Under the pieces are notes generated by a model. That model saw only the letters and a program-made list of their open reading frames with translations, searched no databases and was not told where the DNA came from. Shown here piece after piece: positions 8,852 through 16,476 of a stretch of 49,565 bases of DNA. The translations under genes and the position numbers were made by a program. Within the stretch, counting starts at the first letter, position 1; the number at the start of each line of letters is the position of its first letter. Origin of the DNA: an uncultured bacterium (GTDB lineage: Bacteria > Verrucomicrobiota > Kiritimatiellia > RFP12 > UBA1067); NCBI GenBank assembly GCA_902799955.1, contig CADCCQ010000024.1:1-49565 (forward strand), in the 5' to 3' direction.

Positions 8852-9487
8852 ATGGAACTTTCGCTCATATCCGAGAAAATCCAGGCCGGACGCGCCAAGG
8901 AAGTAAAGGCGCTCGTCCAGCAGGCGCTGGACGAAGGCATCGACCCCAACAGGATCCTCAACGAAGGGCTGATGGCGGGCATGGCCGTCATCGGCGAGAG
9001 GTTCAAGAACGGCGAGGCGTTTGTCCCCGAGGTGCTCGTCGCGGCGCGCGCGATGAACAAGGGCGCCGAGATACTCAAGCCTGTGCTGGCCGCCGCGGGC
9101 GTGAAGTCGTCCGGCAAGGCGTGCATCGGCACGGTCAAGGGCGACCTCCACGACGTCGGCAAAAACCTCGTGAAGATGATGCTCGAGTCGAAGGGTCTGG
9201 AGGTGATCGACCTCGGCACGGACGTTCCGCCGGAGAAGTTCGTCGAGGCCGCGCGCGACCAGAACTGCAAGCTCGTCTGCTGCTCGGCGCTCCTGACGAC
9301 CACGATGCCAGTCATGCGCGACGTGGTGGAGGCGTTCAAGGCGGCGGGGCTCCGCGACAAGGTCCGCATCATGGTCGGCGGCGCGCCCATCACCGACGCC
9401 TACTGCAAGGAGATCGGCGCCGACTACTACACGTCCGACGCCGCCCGCTGTGCCGACGTCGCAGCTGAAATCTGCCGCTCGCTCTGA
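8852..9487 (+). CDS. methyltransferase corrinoid (B12-binding) protein, MtbC/MttC-type
   Basis: The 211-residue protein has the two-domain layout of corrinoid shuttle proteins. Residues 1-85 form the helical cap (B12-binding-2), and residues ~88-211 form the Rossmann B12-binding domain. D98-x-H100-x-x-G103 in GDLHDVGKN provides the lower axial His of cobalt. SALLTTTM (~148-155) and GGAPI (~178-182) are the matching later motifs. It carries a methyl group between methyltransferases in the cytoplasm. The start at 8852 gives the expected full-length cap; it lies 11 bp after the glycosidase stop. UroD-like partners lie upstream (5473) and downstream (11757), with a reductive activator at 12698. 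Confidence 0.92.
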   Translation: MELSLISEKIQAGRAKEVKALVQQALDEGIDPNRILNEGLMAGMAVIGERFKNGEAFVPEVLVAARAMNKGAEILKPVLAAAGVKSSGKACIGTVKGDLHDVGKNLVKMMLESKGLEVIDLGTDVPPEKFVEAARDQNCKLVCCSALLTTTMPVMRDVVEAFKAAGLRDKVRIMVGGAPITDAYCKEIGADYYTSDAARCADVAAEICRSL

Positions 9488-9527
9488 GATTCCGCATGGG
9501 GCAGAGCAGGTAAGGAGGTGTAACATC

Positions 9528-11672
9528 ATGAGACTATCTGGAATCTTTTCCCATTCGCCGGTGCGCATGGCGTGGCGTGCGGCGTGGATGTTCTCTGCTG
9601 TGACTATTGGCGCCGTCTGCGCCGCAAGGGGAGACGTGTCGTTCTCGGCGTGTACGCTCCCGGCGACGGCGGACCTATCCGCAGCCGTAAAGGCCGTGCG
9701 CGAGGGCGACGTGTGGCGCGTGACGGTGACGGCGCGGAACGATGCCGCGACGAACGTGACGTTTAAGCTTGTGCTGGCGGCGGAGCCCGGTCTCGTGGCG
9801 ACGCGCTACCTGATTCCAGGCGTCAATTACAACGGCAACGGTTTCGTAAAGAAGTTTTGGAACTCGCTGGACATTCCGACTGGCTGGGAGAAGGATGGCG
9901 AACCATGGGTGTTTGCATACGACCGCTGCAGCATTCCGTCATGCACGGTCTCCGAGAGCGAACACGAGGTGTTCGCCCTCTTCGCCTCCACCACGAACGC
10001 CGCCTCGCACGTGAGTTCGTGTTCGCTTGTGCGAAACGCGGACGGCTCGTTCCGCCACCTCATCTACTGGCCAGTCACGGAGGCACCCGTCTCATATACG
10101 GACAAGCGCAAGTTCTCGCGGCGCTATGACACGTATCTCACGCTCAGGCCCCACGAGACCTTCACGGTGCACGCATTCGCCTGCCGTGGGACGCCGCCGT
10201 GGCGGAACTACGGCTTTGCCGCCGTCTTTCCGGTCGCATGGAGGCTCCTCGGTCCTGACGTGCCGTCGCAGCTGCCGGTTTCGGAGGTCTTGCGGCTCGA
10301 CAAGACGTTTATGGACTGGGGACGCCGCCGCGACGGATCCGGAAGCTGGTACCATCCCTTTCTCAGCGATGTCGTCGTGGGACTCGGCAACCACTGGCCG
10401 AAAAGCGTGACGAAAGGTGCTACGATCGCCGAAATAGAGAAGAATCCTTCGCGCAGCTGGTGGCTTGGCGACGCGCTGGAGAAGAGTAAGCGGCTCAAGC
10501 CGGGCGAGTATCTGCCGCACGCTGGCAGCGATATCGGTTTCTGCGGGCAGAGCTTCCAACTGGCTCGGCTTTCCGTTGAGTACGGGCTTCGCAACCATAG
10601 TCAAGCCGACGTCGATTTCGGCCTTGCGGTGTTCCGTAGCTGGATCCGCGTTCGGCAGCTGCCGAGCGGACACTTCGCACGGCCGTCTCCGAGGAATCGC
10701 CGGCAGGACGCCTCGTCCGTAGGATGGGGTCTCGCCGAACTTGCGCGCCTTGCGACGCTCCTGAAGGCGCAAGGCCTTGACGCGGCAGAGTTCGAGCGGG
10801 CGGCAGAAAAACTTGAGCGCGCCGTCATCCGTACTCAGCGGGAGGACGGCAACCTCGGCGCGGCATGGAACATCGACACCGGGAAGGTGCTCGAGTGGAG
10901 CGGCGACAGCGGCGGATTCGTCCTGATGGGCCTCGTGCGCCATTGGCTGCGCACGCGCGATGACGCGGCGCGACAGGCGATTGACAGGGCGTTTGCCTAC
11001 TACTACGGCCGTGACATCGACTGCTTCGAATGCAAGGGCGGCGCAATGGACTGTGCGAGCATCGACCGCGAGGGCATTCACCCGTTCTTCACGGCGGCCG
11101 TTGCGATGTACGCCGACACGGGCGAGGAACGCTTCCGCACGTACGCGCAGAAGGCGGGATGGTACTTTCTCTCGTGGCTCTACTGCCACAACGGCATCTA
11201 CGGGCCGGAAACGGATTTCGTAAAATACGATTGGAAGCCCGCCGGCTCGACCATCATCGGTACGGAGCATGCGGCGCTAGACGATTACGGCTGCGCGATG
11301 GTGGCTGATCTGGTGGCGTTCTCTCGGATGGACGGCAACCCACTCTGGCGGGATGTCGCCGCGCTGATCTGGCGCAACGCCACACAGGGCTTTCCCACCG
11401 AGACGCGCAAAATATGGCTCGGGCTTGAACGGCCGCTCGGCGCAAAGAACGAGGCGTATTTCCAGACGCGCTGGAGCAAGTACCGCACTGGCGAGCGCAA
11501 GCGGGGACACCTGAACTCGCACTGCACGGCATGGGCCGCCGCCCACCGTGCCACGGCAATCTACGACCTTTCGGCGGAAGACCTTCTGTGGCTGGAGCGC
11601 GTGACGCGCCCCGCCTCCGTCGGGCACAGTCGAAGTACCCTGCGGTTTCCCGCTGCGGGACGCGTTGACTAG
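9528..11672 (+). CDS. secreted large protein, probable (alpha/alpha) toroid glycosidase-like enzyme
   Basis: The protein has 714 residues. The start is set by AAGGAGGTG at 9512-9520, ending 7 bp upstream. An N-terminal export signal is likely (MAWRAAWMFSAVTIGAVCAARG). Residues ~40-240 look like a beta-sandwich, and ~330-650 contain many helical pairs with W, G and aromatic residues, as in six-hairpin glycosidase or lyase folds. No family was recognised with certainty and no catalytic residues are claimed. The last 15 residues (HSRSTLRFPAAGRVD) look unlike the rest, so the 3' end may have been altered by a small indel. It is probably co-transcribed with the corrinoid protein gene 40 bp upstream. 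Confidence 0.72.
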   Translation: MRLSGIFSHSPVRMAWRAAWMFSAVTIGAVCAARGDVSFSACTLPATADLSAAVKAVREGDVWRVTVTARNDAATNVTFKLVLAAEPGLVATRYLIPGVNYNGNGFVKKFWNSLDIPTGWEKDGEPWVFAYDRCSIPSCTVSESEHEVFALFASTTNAASHVSSCSLVRNADGSFRHLIYWPVTEAPVSYTDKRKFSRRYDTYLTLRPHETFTVHAFACRGTPPWRNYGFAAVFPVAWRLLGPDVPSQLPVSEVLRLDKTFMDWGRRRDGSGSWYHPFLSDVVVGLGNHWPKSVTKGATIAEIEKNPSRSWWLGDALEKSKRLKPGEYLPHAGSDIGFCGQSFQLARLSVEYGLRNHSQADVDFGLAVFRSWIRVRQLPSGHFARPSPRNRRQDASSVGWGLAELARLATLLKAQGLDAAEFERAAEKLERAVIRTQREDGNLGAAWNIDTGKVLEWSGDSGGFVLMGLVRHWLRTRDDAARQAIDRAFAYYYGRDIDCFECKGGAMDCASIDREGIHPFFTAAVAMYADTGEERFRTYAQKAGWYFLSWLYCHNGIYGPETDFVKYDWKPAGSTIIGTEHAALDDYGCAMVADLVAFSRMDGNPLWRDVAALIWRNATQGFPTETRKIWLGLERPLGAKNEAYFQTRWSKYRTGERKRGHLNSHCTAWAAAHRATAIYDLSAEDLLWLERVTRPASVGHSRSTLRFPAAGRVD

Positions 11673-11716
11673 CTCTATCTCAGCCATGTGCATTAAAAAC
11701 CTGCGCAAGAAAAATC

Positions 11717-11725
11717 TGCTATAAT
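11717..11725 (+). promoter_or_regulatory. extended -10 promoter (TGCTATAAT) of the second methyltransferase gene
   Basis: TGC directly precedes a perfect TATAAT at 11720-11725. No good -35 is seen. AAAGGA at about 11747 serves as ribosome site for the ATG at 11757. Confidence 0.55.
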
Positions 11726-11756
11726 ATCCCCAGCCGTTAGAAATGAAAGGAAAAAG

Positions 11757-12701
11757 ATGAAGTTACTACCAGTTCTTTCGTTCCCAGTAGCGAGGAAGCT
11801 CGGCCACACAGTGGGCGAGTTCGTGAAGTCCGCCGACCTCCAGGCCGAGACGATGGCGTGGATCGCGCGCAACACGCCGGTCGACGTGGTGCTCGGGCCG
11901 ATGGACCTCTCCGTCGAGGCCGAGGCCTTCGGGGCGACGGTGCGGTTCGGAGAAGACGAGGTCCCCGCCGTCACGGGGCAGCTTGTCGACGACGAGGACG
12001 CTGTTGCGGAGCTTGCAGTGCCGCCGCCGGACGCCGGCCGCTGCTCAATGACCGTGTCGGCTGTCGCGAAGGTGAAGGCGATGGACGTCGGCAAGCCCGT
12101 GTTCGGCGGGATGATCGGCCCGTTCTCGCTCGCCGGGCGTCTCACGGACGTGAACGAGATGATGTTCCTGCTCGTCGACGAGCCGGAGACGGTCCATGCG
12201 CTTCTCAAGAAGACGACGGCGTTCCTCATCTCCTACGCCAAGGCGTTCAAGGCGGCGGGGGCGGACGGCGTGTTCATGGCCGAGCCGCTCGCGGGTGTCA
12301 TCTCGCCCGCCGCGCTCGAGGAGTTCTCCGCGCCATACGTGCGCCGCATCGTCGAGGCCGTCCAGGAGGAGGCCTTCCCGCTCTACTACCACAACTGCGG
12401 CAACAGCGTGGTCAAGGCGGCGGACGCGATCTTCGCGCAAGGGGCGGCGGGATGCCACTTTGGCAACGCCATCGATCTTTCGGAGATGCTGGCGAAGGCG
12501 CCGGCGCAGACGATCGTGATGGGCAACGTCGATCCCGTATCCGTACTCGCGCAGGGCACCCCCGACTCCATCCGCGCGGCGGTGGGCGCGCTCGTCGCCA
12601 AGTGCGGCTCGTATCCGAACTTCGTGCTTTCCTCTGGCTGCGACATTCCCGCCACGACGCCATGGGAGAACCTTGAGGCGTTCTTCGAGGCTGCGCAATG
12701 A
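11757..12701 (+). CDS. UroD-like methylcobamide methyltransferase (MtaA/MtbA-type)
   Basis: The protein has 314 residues and belongs to the same superfamily as the gene at 5473 but is clearly a different member. Likely zinc ligands are H212-x-C214 in YYHNCGNS and C295 in LSSGCDIPATTP, the layout of MtaA/MtbA enzymes that take methyl from a corrinoid protein to a thiol acceptor. In an organism without coenzyme M the acceptor could be another thiol or a folate; this is inference. GNVDP and a C-terminal NLEAF helix are conserved. It overlaps the activator gene by 4 bp (ATGA at 12698-12701), so the two form a tight operon with their own promoter. Confidence 0.85.
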   Translation: MKLLPVLSFPVARKLGHTVGEFVKSADLQAETMAWIARNTPVDVVLGPMDLSVEAEAFGATVRFGEDEVPAVTGQLVDDEDAVAELAVPPPDAGRCSMTVSAVAKVKAMDVGKPVFGGMIGPFSLAGRLTDVNEMMFLLVDEPETVHALLKKTTAFLISYAKAFKAAGADGVFMAEPLAGVISPAALEEFSAPYVRRIVEAVQEEAFPLYYHNCGNSVVKAADAIFAQGAAGCHFGNAIDLSEMLAKAPAQTIVMGNVDPVSVLAQGTPDSIRAAVGALVAKCGSYPNFVLSSGCDIPATTPWENLEAFFEAAQ

Positions 12702-13816
12702 GATGCGCGGTCTGCACAAGATGCGGGAAGTGCGGACTGTATCCGGCGGCGCCGATCAGCGTTTCGGGCACCGCAGAACTGCCGCGCCTTGTGCCGCGCG
12801 ACGGACTGGGCGCGGCGGTTGACATAGGCAGCACCACGATAGTCGCGCGCGTCTACAACCTCGCCACGGGCGAGCTGCTCCACCGCGCGGCCACCCTCAA
12901 CCCGCAGCGCAAGATCGCCGCCGACGTGATGGGGCGAATATCCGCCGCGATGGAGGGGCGTCTTGACGAACTGCGCGATCTCGTGCGCGGGGCGGTGCGC
13001 GACTGCCTCGGCGGATTCCAAGTGCGCGAGGCGGTTGTCGTCGGGAACACCACCATGCTCCACCTGTTCGCGGGGGCGAGCCCGGCGTCCTACGCCACGG
13101 CGCCGTTCAAGGCGGATCGGCTGTTCGGCGAGAGGATTGGGGTGGACGGCGTGGATGTGCGCCTGCCGCGCTGTGCGCACGGGTTCTTCGGCGCGGACGC
13201 CGTCGCGGCGGTGCGCATGGCGGGCATGTGCGGACGCGGCGGATGCGAGCTGCTGGCGGACATCGGCACGAACGGCGAGATCGCGCTGTGGCGCGGCGAC
13301 CGGCACGAGCTGACGATCGCGTCCGTCGCGGCCGGCCCGGCGTTCGAGCGGCCAGGCATCACCGGCTCGCAGATAATCGCCGCGCTCGCCGACGCGCTGG
13401 ACGGCGAAGTAGTGGACGAGACCGGCCGTGTGGAGGGGCCTCTCCCGGACGGCCTTACGCAGGACGACGTGCGCGCCGTCCAGCTCGCCAAGGCCGCAGT
13501 CAAGGCGGGCCTGGATACGCTCCTTGCGAAGACAGGCGTCGAGTACGGCGCCGTGACGCGCTTCTCGCTCGCCGGGGGATTTGGCTCGGGGCTTGACGTC
13601 GCGAAGGCGGCGCGCATCGGGCTTTTCGCCAAGGAGCTTCAGCCAGTCGCCGTCGTATGCGGAAACCTTGCGGTAGAGGGCGCGGCGGCGGCGCTCTTCG
13701 ACCCCGCGTTTGGGGACGAGACCGACAGAATCGCGCACGAGGCGCACCATGTGGAGCTCGGCGGCGATCCGGAGTTTTCCGACGCCTTCATCGAGGCAAT
13801 CGGATTTGACGAATGA
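12698..13816 (+). CDS. ASKHA-domain reductive activator of corrinoid proteins (RACo-like, DUF4445) with short Cys-rich N-terminus
   Basis: The 372-residue protein is mostly a DUF4445/ASKHA ATPase domain. Phosphate-binding motifs include VDIGSTTIVARVYN (~41-54), VGNTTMLHLFAG, LADIGTNGEIAL and SLAGGFGSGLDV. This family uses ATP to re-reduce Co(II) corrinoids that have become inactive. Characterised RACo proteins have an N-terminal 2Fe-2S ferredoxin domain and RamA has C-terminal 4Fe-4S motifs. Here only a C3-C6-C9-C12 series (CAVCTRCGKCG) precedes the ASKHA domain, so it is shorter than usual and would hold a single cluster at most. The partner would be the corrinoid protein at 8852. Confidence 0.85.
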   Translation: MRCAVCTRCGKCGLYPAAPISVSGTAELPRLVPRDGLGAAVDIGSTTIVARVYNLATGELLHRAATLNPQRKIAADVMGRISAAMEGRLDELRDLVRGAVRDCLGGFQVREAVVVGNTTMLHLFAGASPASYATAPFKADRLFGERIGVDGVDVRLPRCAHGFFGADAVAAVRMAGMCGRGGCELLADIGTNGEIALWRGDRHELTIASVAAGPAFERPGITGSQIIAALADALDGEVVDETGRVEGPLPDGLTQDDVRAVQLAKAAVKAGLDTLLAKTGVEYGAVTRFSLAGGFGSGLDVAKAARIGLFAKELQPVAVVCGNLAVEGAAAALFDPAFGDETDRIAHEAHHVELGGDPEFSDAFIEAIGFDE

Positions 13817-13858
13817 CGACTCCCCAATGCCTGCGGGGAATCGAACTTCACCCCCATG

Positions 13859-13888
13859 TTGACAAACGGCGAGGGGGTATGGTAAAAT
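13859..13888 (+). promoter_or_regulatory. promoter TTGACA-18-TAAAAT for the GH110 gene
   Basis: A consensus -35 (13859-13864) is separated by 18 bp from TAAAAT (13883-13888), preceded by TATGG. It lies 78 bp before the ATG at 13966, in the gap after the activator gene. Confidence 0.75.
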
Positions 13889-13965
13889 ATGCCATGATAG
13901 GCCAAACGAACTGATGTCATAAGTCTGGCGTCTTATTTCAATCTCAGCAGAAAGGGCGGACAACG

Positions 13966-16401
13966 ATGAGCATGGAAAAACTGATAGCAGTCGCGGCGGT
14001 GGCCGCGTGCTGTGCTGTGCTGGCGTTTGCACCGGTTCGGGCGGAGCCGTCGAGGCTGGATCCGAAGGGGCCGTCGTGTCTCTCCGGGACGAACCTGATC
14101 GTCAACGGCACGTTCGAATCGGGCGAGTTTTCGCCATGGACGCGAAACGACACGAAGGGGAAGGCGAACAAACAGGGAAGGGTGTCCGTCTACGCGGCGG
14201 GCGGCAATTCGTGGGTGGACGGCGCGCTGGGCGGAAAGGCGCTTGTCGTCCAGAGTTTCAACAATCGCGACAAGGTCTGGCTCGACTCCACCGATTCGTA
14301 TGCCTTGCAGTCCTTCAAGGTGGATGAGCCGGGGAAGTACCGTCTGTCGTTCGACTATGCGGGAAGGGGGCATCGCGACGACAAGTACTGGGTTCGCGCG
14401 TCCTGTCGCGTGCGTGTTCTCCACGGTGCCGACGCCACGGGCAAATCCATCTACGCGGGTTCGTTCTCGCCTGTCACGAAGGCTACCTACACGCGATACA
14501 GCGAGATGGTGGATATCGTTGAAGCGGGCGTCTATTCGCTTCAGTTTCTCGTGCCGCAGCCGGTTGGCACGGAGCCGGAGTCGTGCGACAAGTGCGTGGT
14601 GATCGACAACGTGTGTTTCGCGCGTGACGGCGGTTGCGGGGCTACCGACATGGCGTTTGAGCCGCGCGGCGACGAGGACCGCACGGCGGAGGTTCTGGCG
14701 GCGGTGGAGAGCGGCACGACGCTGCGTTTTGCGAAGGGCGAATACCACTTCCGTTCGCCGACGAAGCTGTACTACTACATCTCGAACCACGACAACCCGC
14801 AGCCGCACAGCGTGTTCCTGCCGATACGGAACGTTAAGGACATGACGATCCGCGGCGACGGCGCGGTGTTCGTGTTCCATGGAAGCGGTGTAGGTCTCAC
14901 TCTCATGGACACGCGGCGCGTGACGCTGAAGGGAATCGCGTTCGAATGGGCGCGTCCGCCGTTCACGGAGGCAGAGGTGGTGTCGTTCGACGGGAAGGGC
15001 GCTGTCCTTAAGCAAGATCCGGCGCGCTTCCCACTGGCCGTCGAAAAGGGACGGTTGATCGCCGTCGGCGAAGGATGGAGGAACCACGTTCCGCTCATCG
15101 AGGCGTTTGACGGAGATACGCTTGATCCCGTCATGGGAATTAACGGCATGGGAAGTGCGGCGGATCTCGGCGACGGAACGATTCGCGTCGAGATGGGCAG
15201 GAGAATGTGGCGAATGGCGCGTCCGCTGCGCCCAGGCGACATTGCGCTCATCCGCAGCCCATACCGGCCGAGTCCGGGCATCTCGCTCTGCCGCGCGCAC
15301 GGAACGCTCATGGAGGACTGTTCCTGGCACGGAGGCGACGGCATGGGACTCGTCGCGCAGCGATGCGAGAACGTGACGATCCGCGGGAGCGGCAAGGCGT
15401 CCGACCGCACGGCCGGCGCGTTCGCCCGCGAGGGCGGCGGCTATGCGACCGCGCTCCAGGCGGACGCCACGCACTTCTCGAACTGCAAGGGACTCGTTCT
15501 TGTGGAGAACTGCTTTTTCGAGGCGACGGTAGACGATGCGATCAACGTGCATTCCACGTGCCTCCGGATCGAGAGCGTCCCGAAGCCCGATACGCTCGTC
15601 TGTCGCTACATGCATGGACAGTCCACCGGATTCGAGGTGTTCCTGCCAGGCGAGCGCCTGCGCTTCATCAAGGCGGCGACGCTGGAGCCGGGTGTGGAAA
15701 CTGTCGTGAAGGAAGCGAGGATTCTCGATCATCGCACGGCCGTCATCACGCTCACCGAGCCCGTTCCGCAGGGGTATGCATCTGGCGACGCGGTGGAGAA
15801 CGCCGACTGGCAGCCTGCCGTCGTCTTTCGCAACAACATAGCGCGAAAGATCTGCGCGAGGGCGGTGCTTCTCACGACGCCGGGCAAGACGGTGATCGAG
15901 GGGAATCTTTTCGACCGAGTGTCATCGCAGGTTATTCAGCTAGAGGGCGACGCGAGCGGATGGTACGAGAGCGGCGCGTGCCGCGACGTGACGATCCGGA
16001 ACAACGTGTTCCGCAACTGCGCCTTCCTGCGCGGCGAGGGCATCGTCCAGATCCGGCCGAACCTCAAGGACCTCAAGTCGCAGAAGGAACGCTACCACCG
16101 CAACATTGTCGTTGAACACAATCGTTTTGAGACGCCGCGAATTCCGCTCCTGCGCGCGTGTTCCGTGTCGAACCTCGTCTGGCGCAGCAACGATGTGAAC
16201 TACAACGACGCCTTCCCCGCGCGCGGCAAGGAGCCGTTCGTGATCGACTACAGCGAGGATGTCGTCACGAACCTTTCGGGCGTCGTACGTCTGCCCGGCA
16301 CGCTCGCAGACGCGAAGCTGGGGCGGGTCATGACCGTAATTGCAGGGGAAGACGAAGATGCCGCCGCTGGCGTTCTGCATGGTCATGGTGGCGACCGGTG
16401 A
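13966..16401 (+). CDS. secreted GH110-family alpha-1,3-galactosidase-like enzyme
   Basis: The protein has 811 residues. A signal peptide (MSMEKLIAVAAVAACCAVLAF) is followed by a galactose-binding-like sandwich (~40-225, beginning NLIVNGTFESGEFSPW). The rest is a right-handed beta-helix with GH110 hallmarks: YYISNHDNPQPHSVFLPI, DMTIRGDGAVFVFHG, GMGLVAQRCENVTIRG, then QADATHFSNCKG and ATVDDAINVHSTCL. GH110 enzymes remove terminal alpha-1,3-linked galactose, as in blood-group B and related glycans. The acidic pair in DDAINVH is in the region used for catalysis in the family. It is monocistronic behind its own promoter. Together with the GH123-like enzyme it suggests attack on host-type or galactose-rich glycans. 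Confidence 0.87.
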   Translation: MSMEKLIAVAAVAACCAVLAFAPVRAEPSRLDPKGPSCLSGTNLIVNGTFESGEFSPWTRNDTKGKANKQGRVSVYAAGGNSWVDGALGGKALVVQSFNNRDKVWLDSTDSYALQSFKVDEPGKYRLSFDYAGRGHRDDKYWVRASCRVRVLHGADATGKSIYAGSFSPVTKATYTRYSEMVDIVEAGVYSLQFLVPQPVGTEPESCDKCVVIDNVCFARDGGCGATDMAFEPRGDEDRTAEVLAAVESGTTLRFAKGEYHFRSPTKLYYYISNHDNPQPHSVFLPIRNVKDMTIRGDGAVFVFHGSGVGLTLMDTRRVTLKGIAFEWARPPFTEAEVVSFDGKGAVLKQDPARFPLAVEKGRLIAVGEGWRNHVPLIEAFDGDTLDPVMGINGMGSAADLGDGTIRVEMGRRMWRMARPLRPGDIALIRSPYRPSPGISLCRAHGTLMEDCSWHGGDGMGLVAQRCENVTIRGSGKASDRTAGAFAREGGGYATALQADATHFSNCKGLVLVENCFFEATVDDAINVHSTCLRIESVPKPDTLVCRYMHGQSTGFEVFLPGERLRFIKAATLEPGVETVVKEARILDHRTAVITLTEPVPQGYASGDAVENADWQPAVVFRNNIARKICARAVLLTTPGKTVIEGNLFDRVSSQVIQLEGDASGWYESGACRDVTIRNNVFRNCAFLRGEGIVQIRPNLKDLKSQKERYHRNIVVEHNRFETPRIPLLRACSVSNLVWRSNDVNYNDAFPARGKEPFVIDYSEDVVTNLSGVVRLPGTLADAKLGRVMTVIAGEDEDAAAGVLHGHGGDR

Positions 16402-16476
16402 ATGCGCCTATATTCGTAAGGGTGGAGTGATAGTTTGCCCAATCGGGACACTGAGACCATGAAATGTGGAGAGTGT

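Noticed and set aside
13827..13846. Rho-independent terminator after the activator gene
   Set aside because: Only a 5-bp TCCCC/GGGGA stem with a loose loop and no T-run follows.
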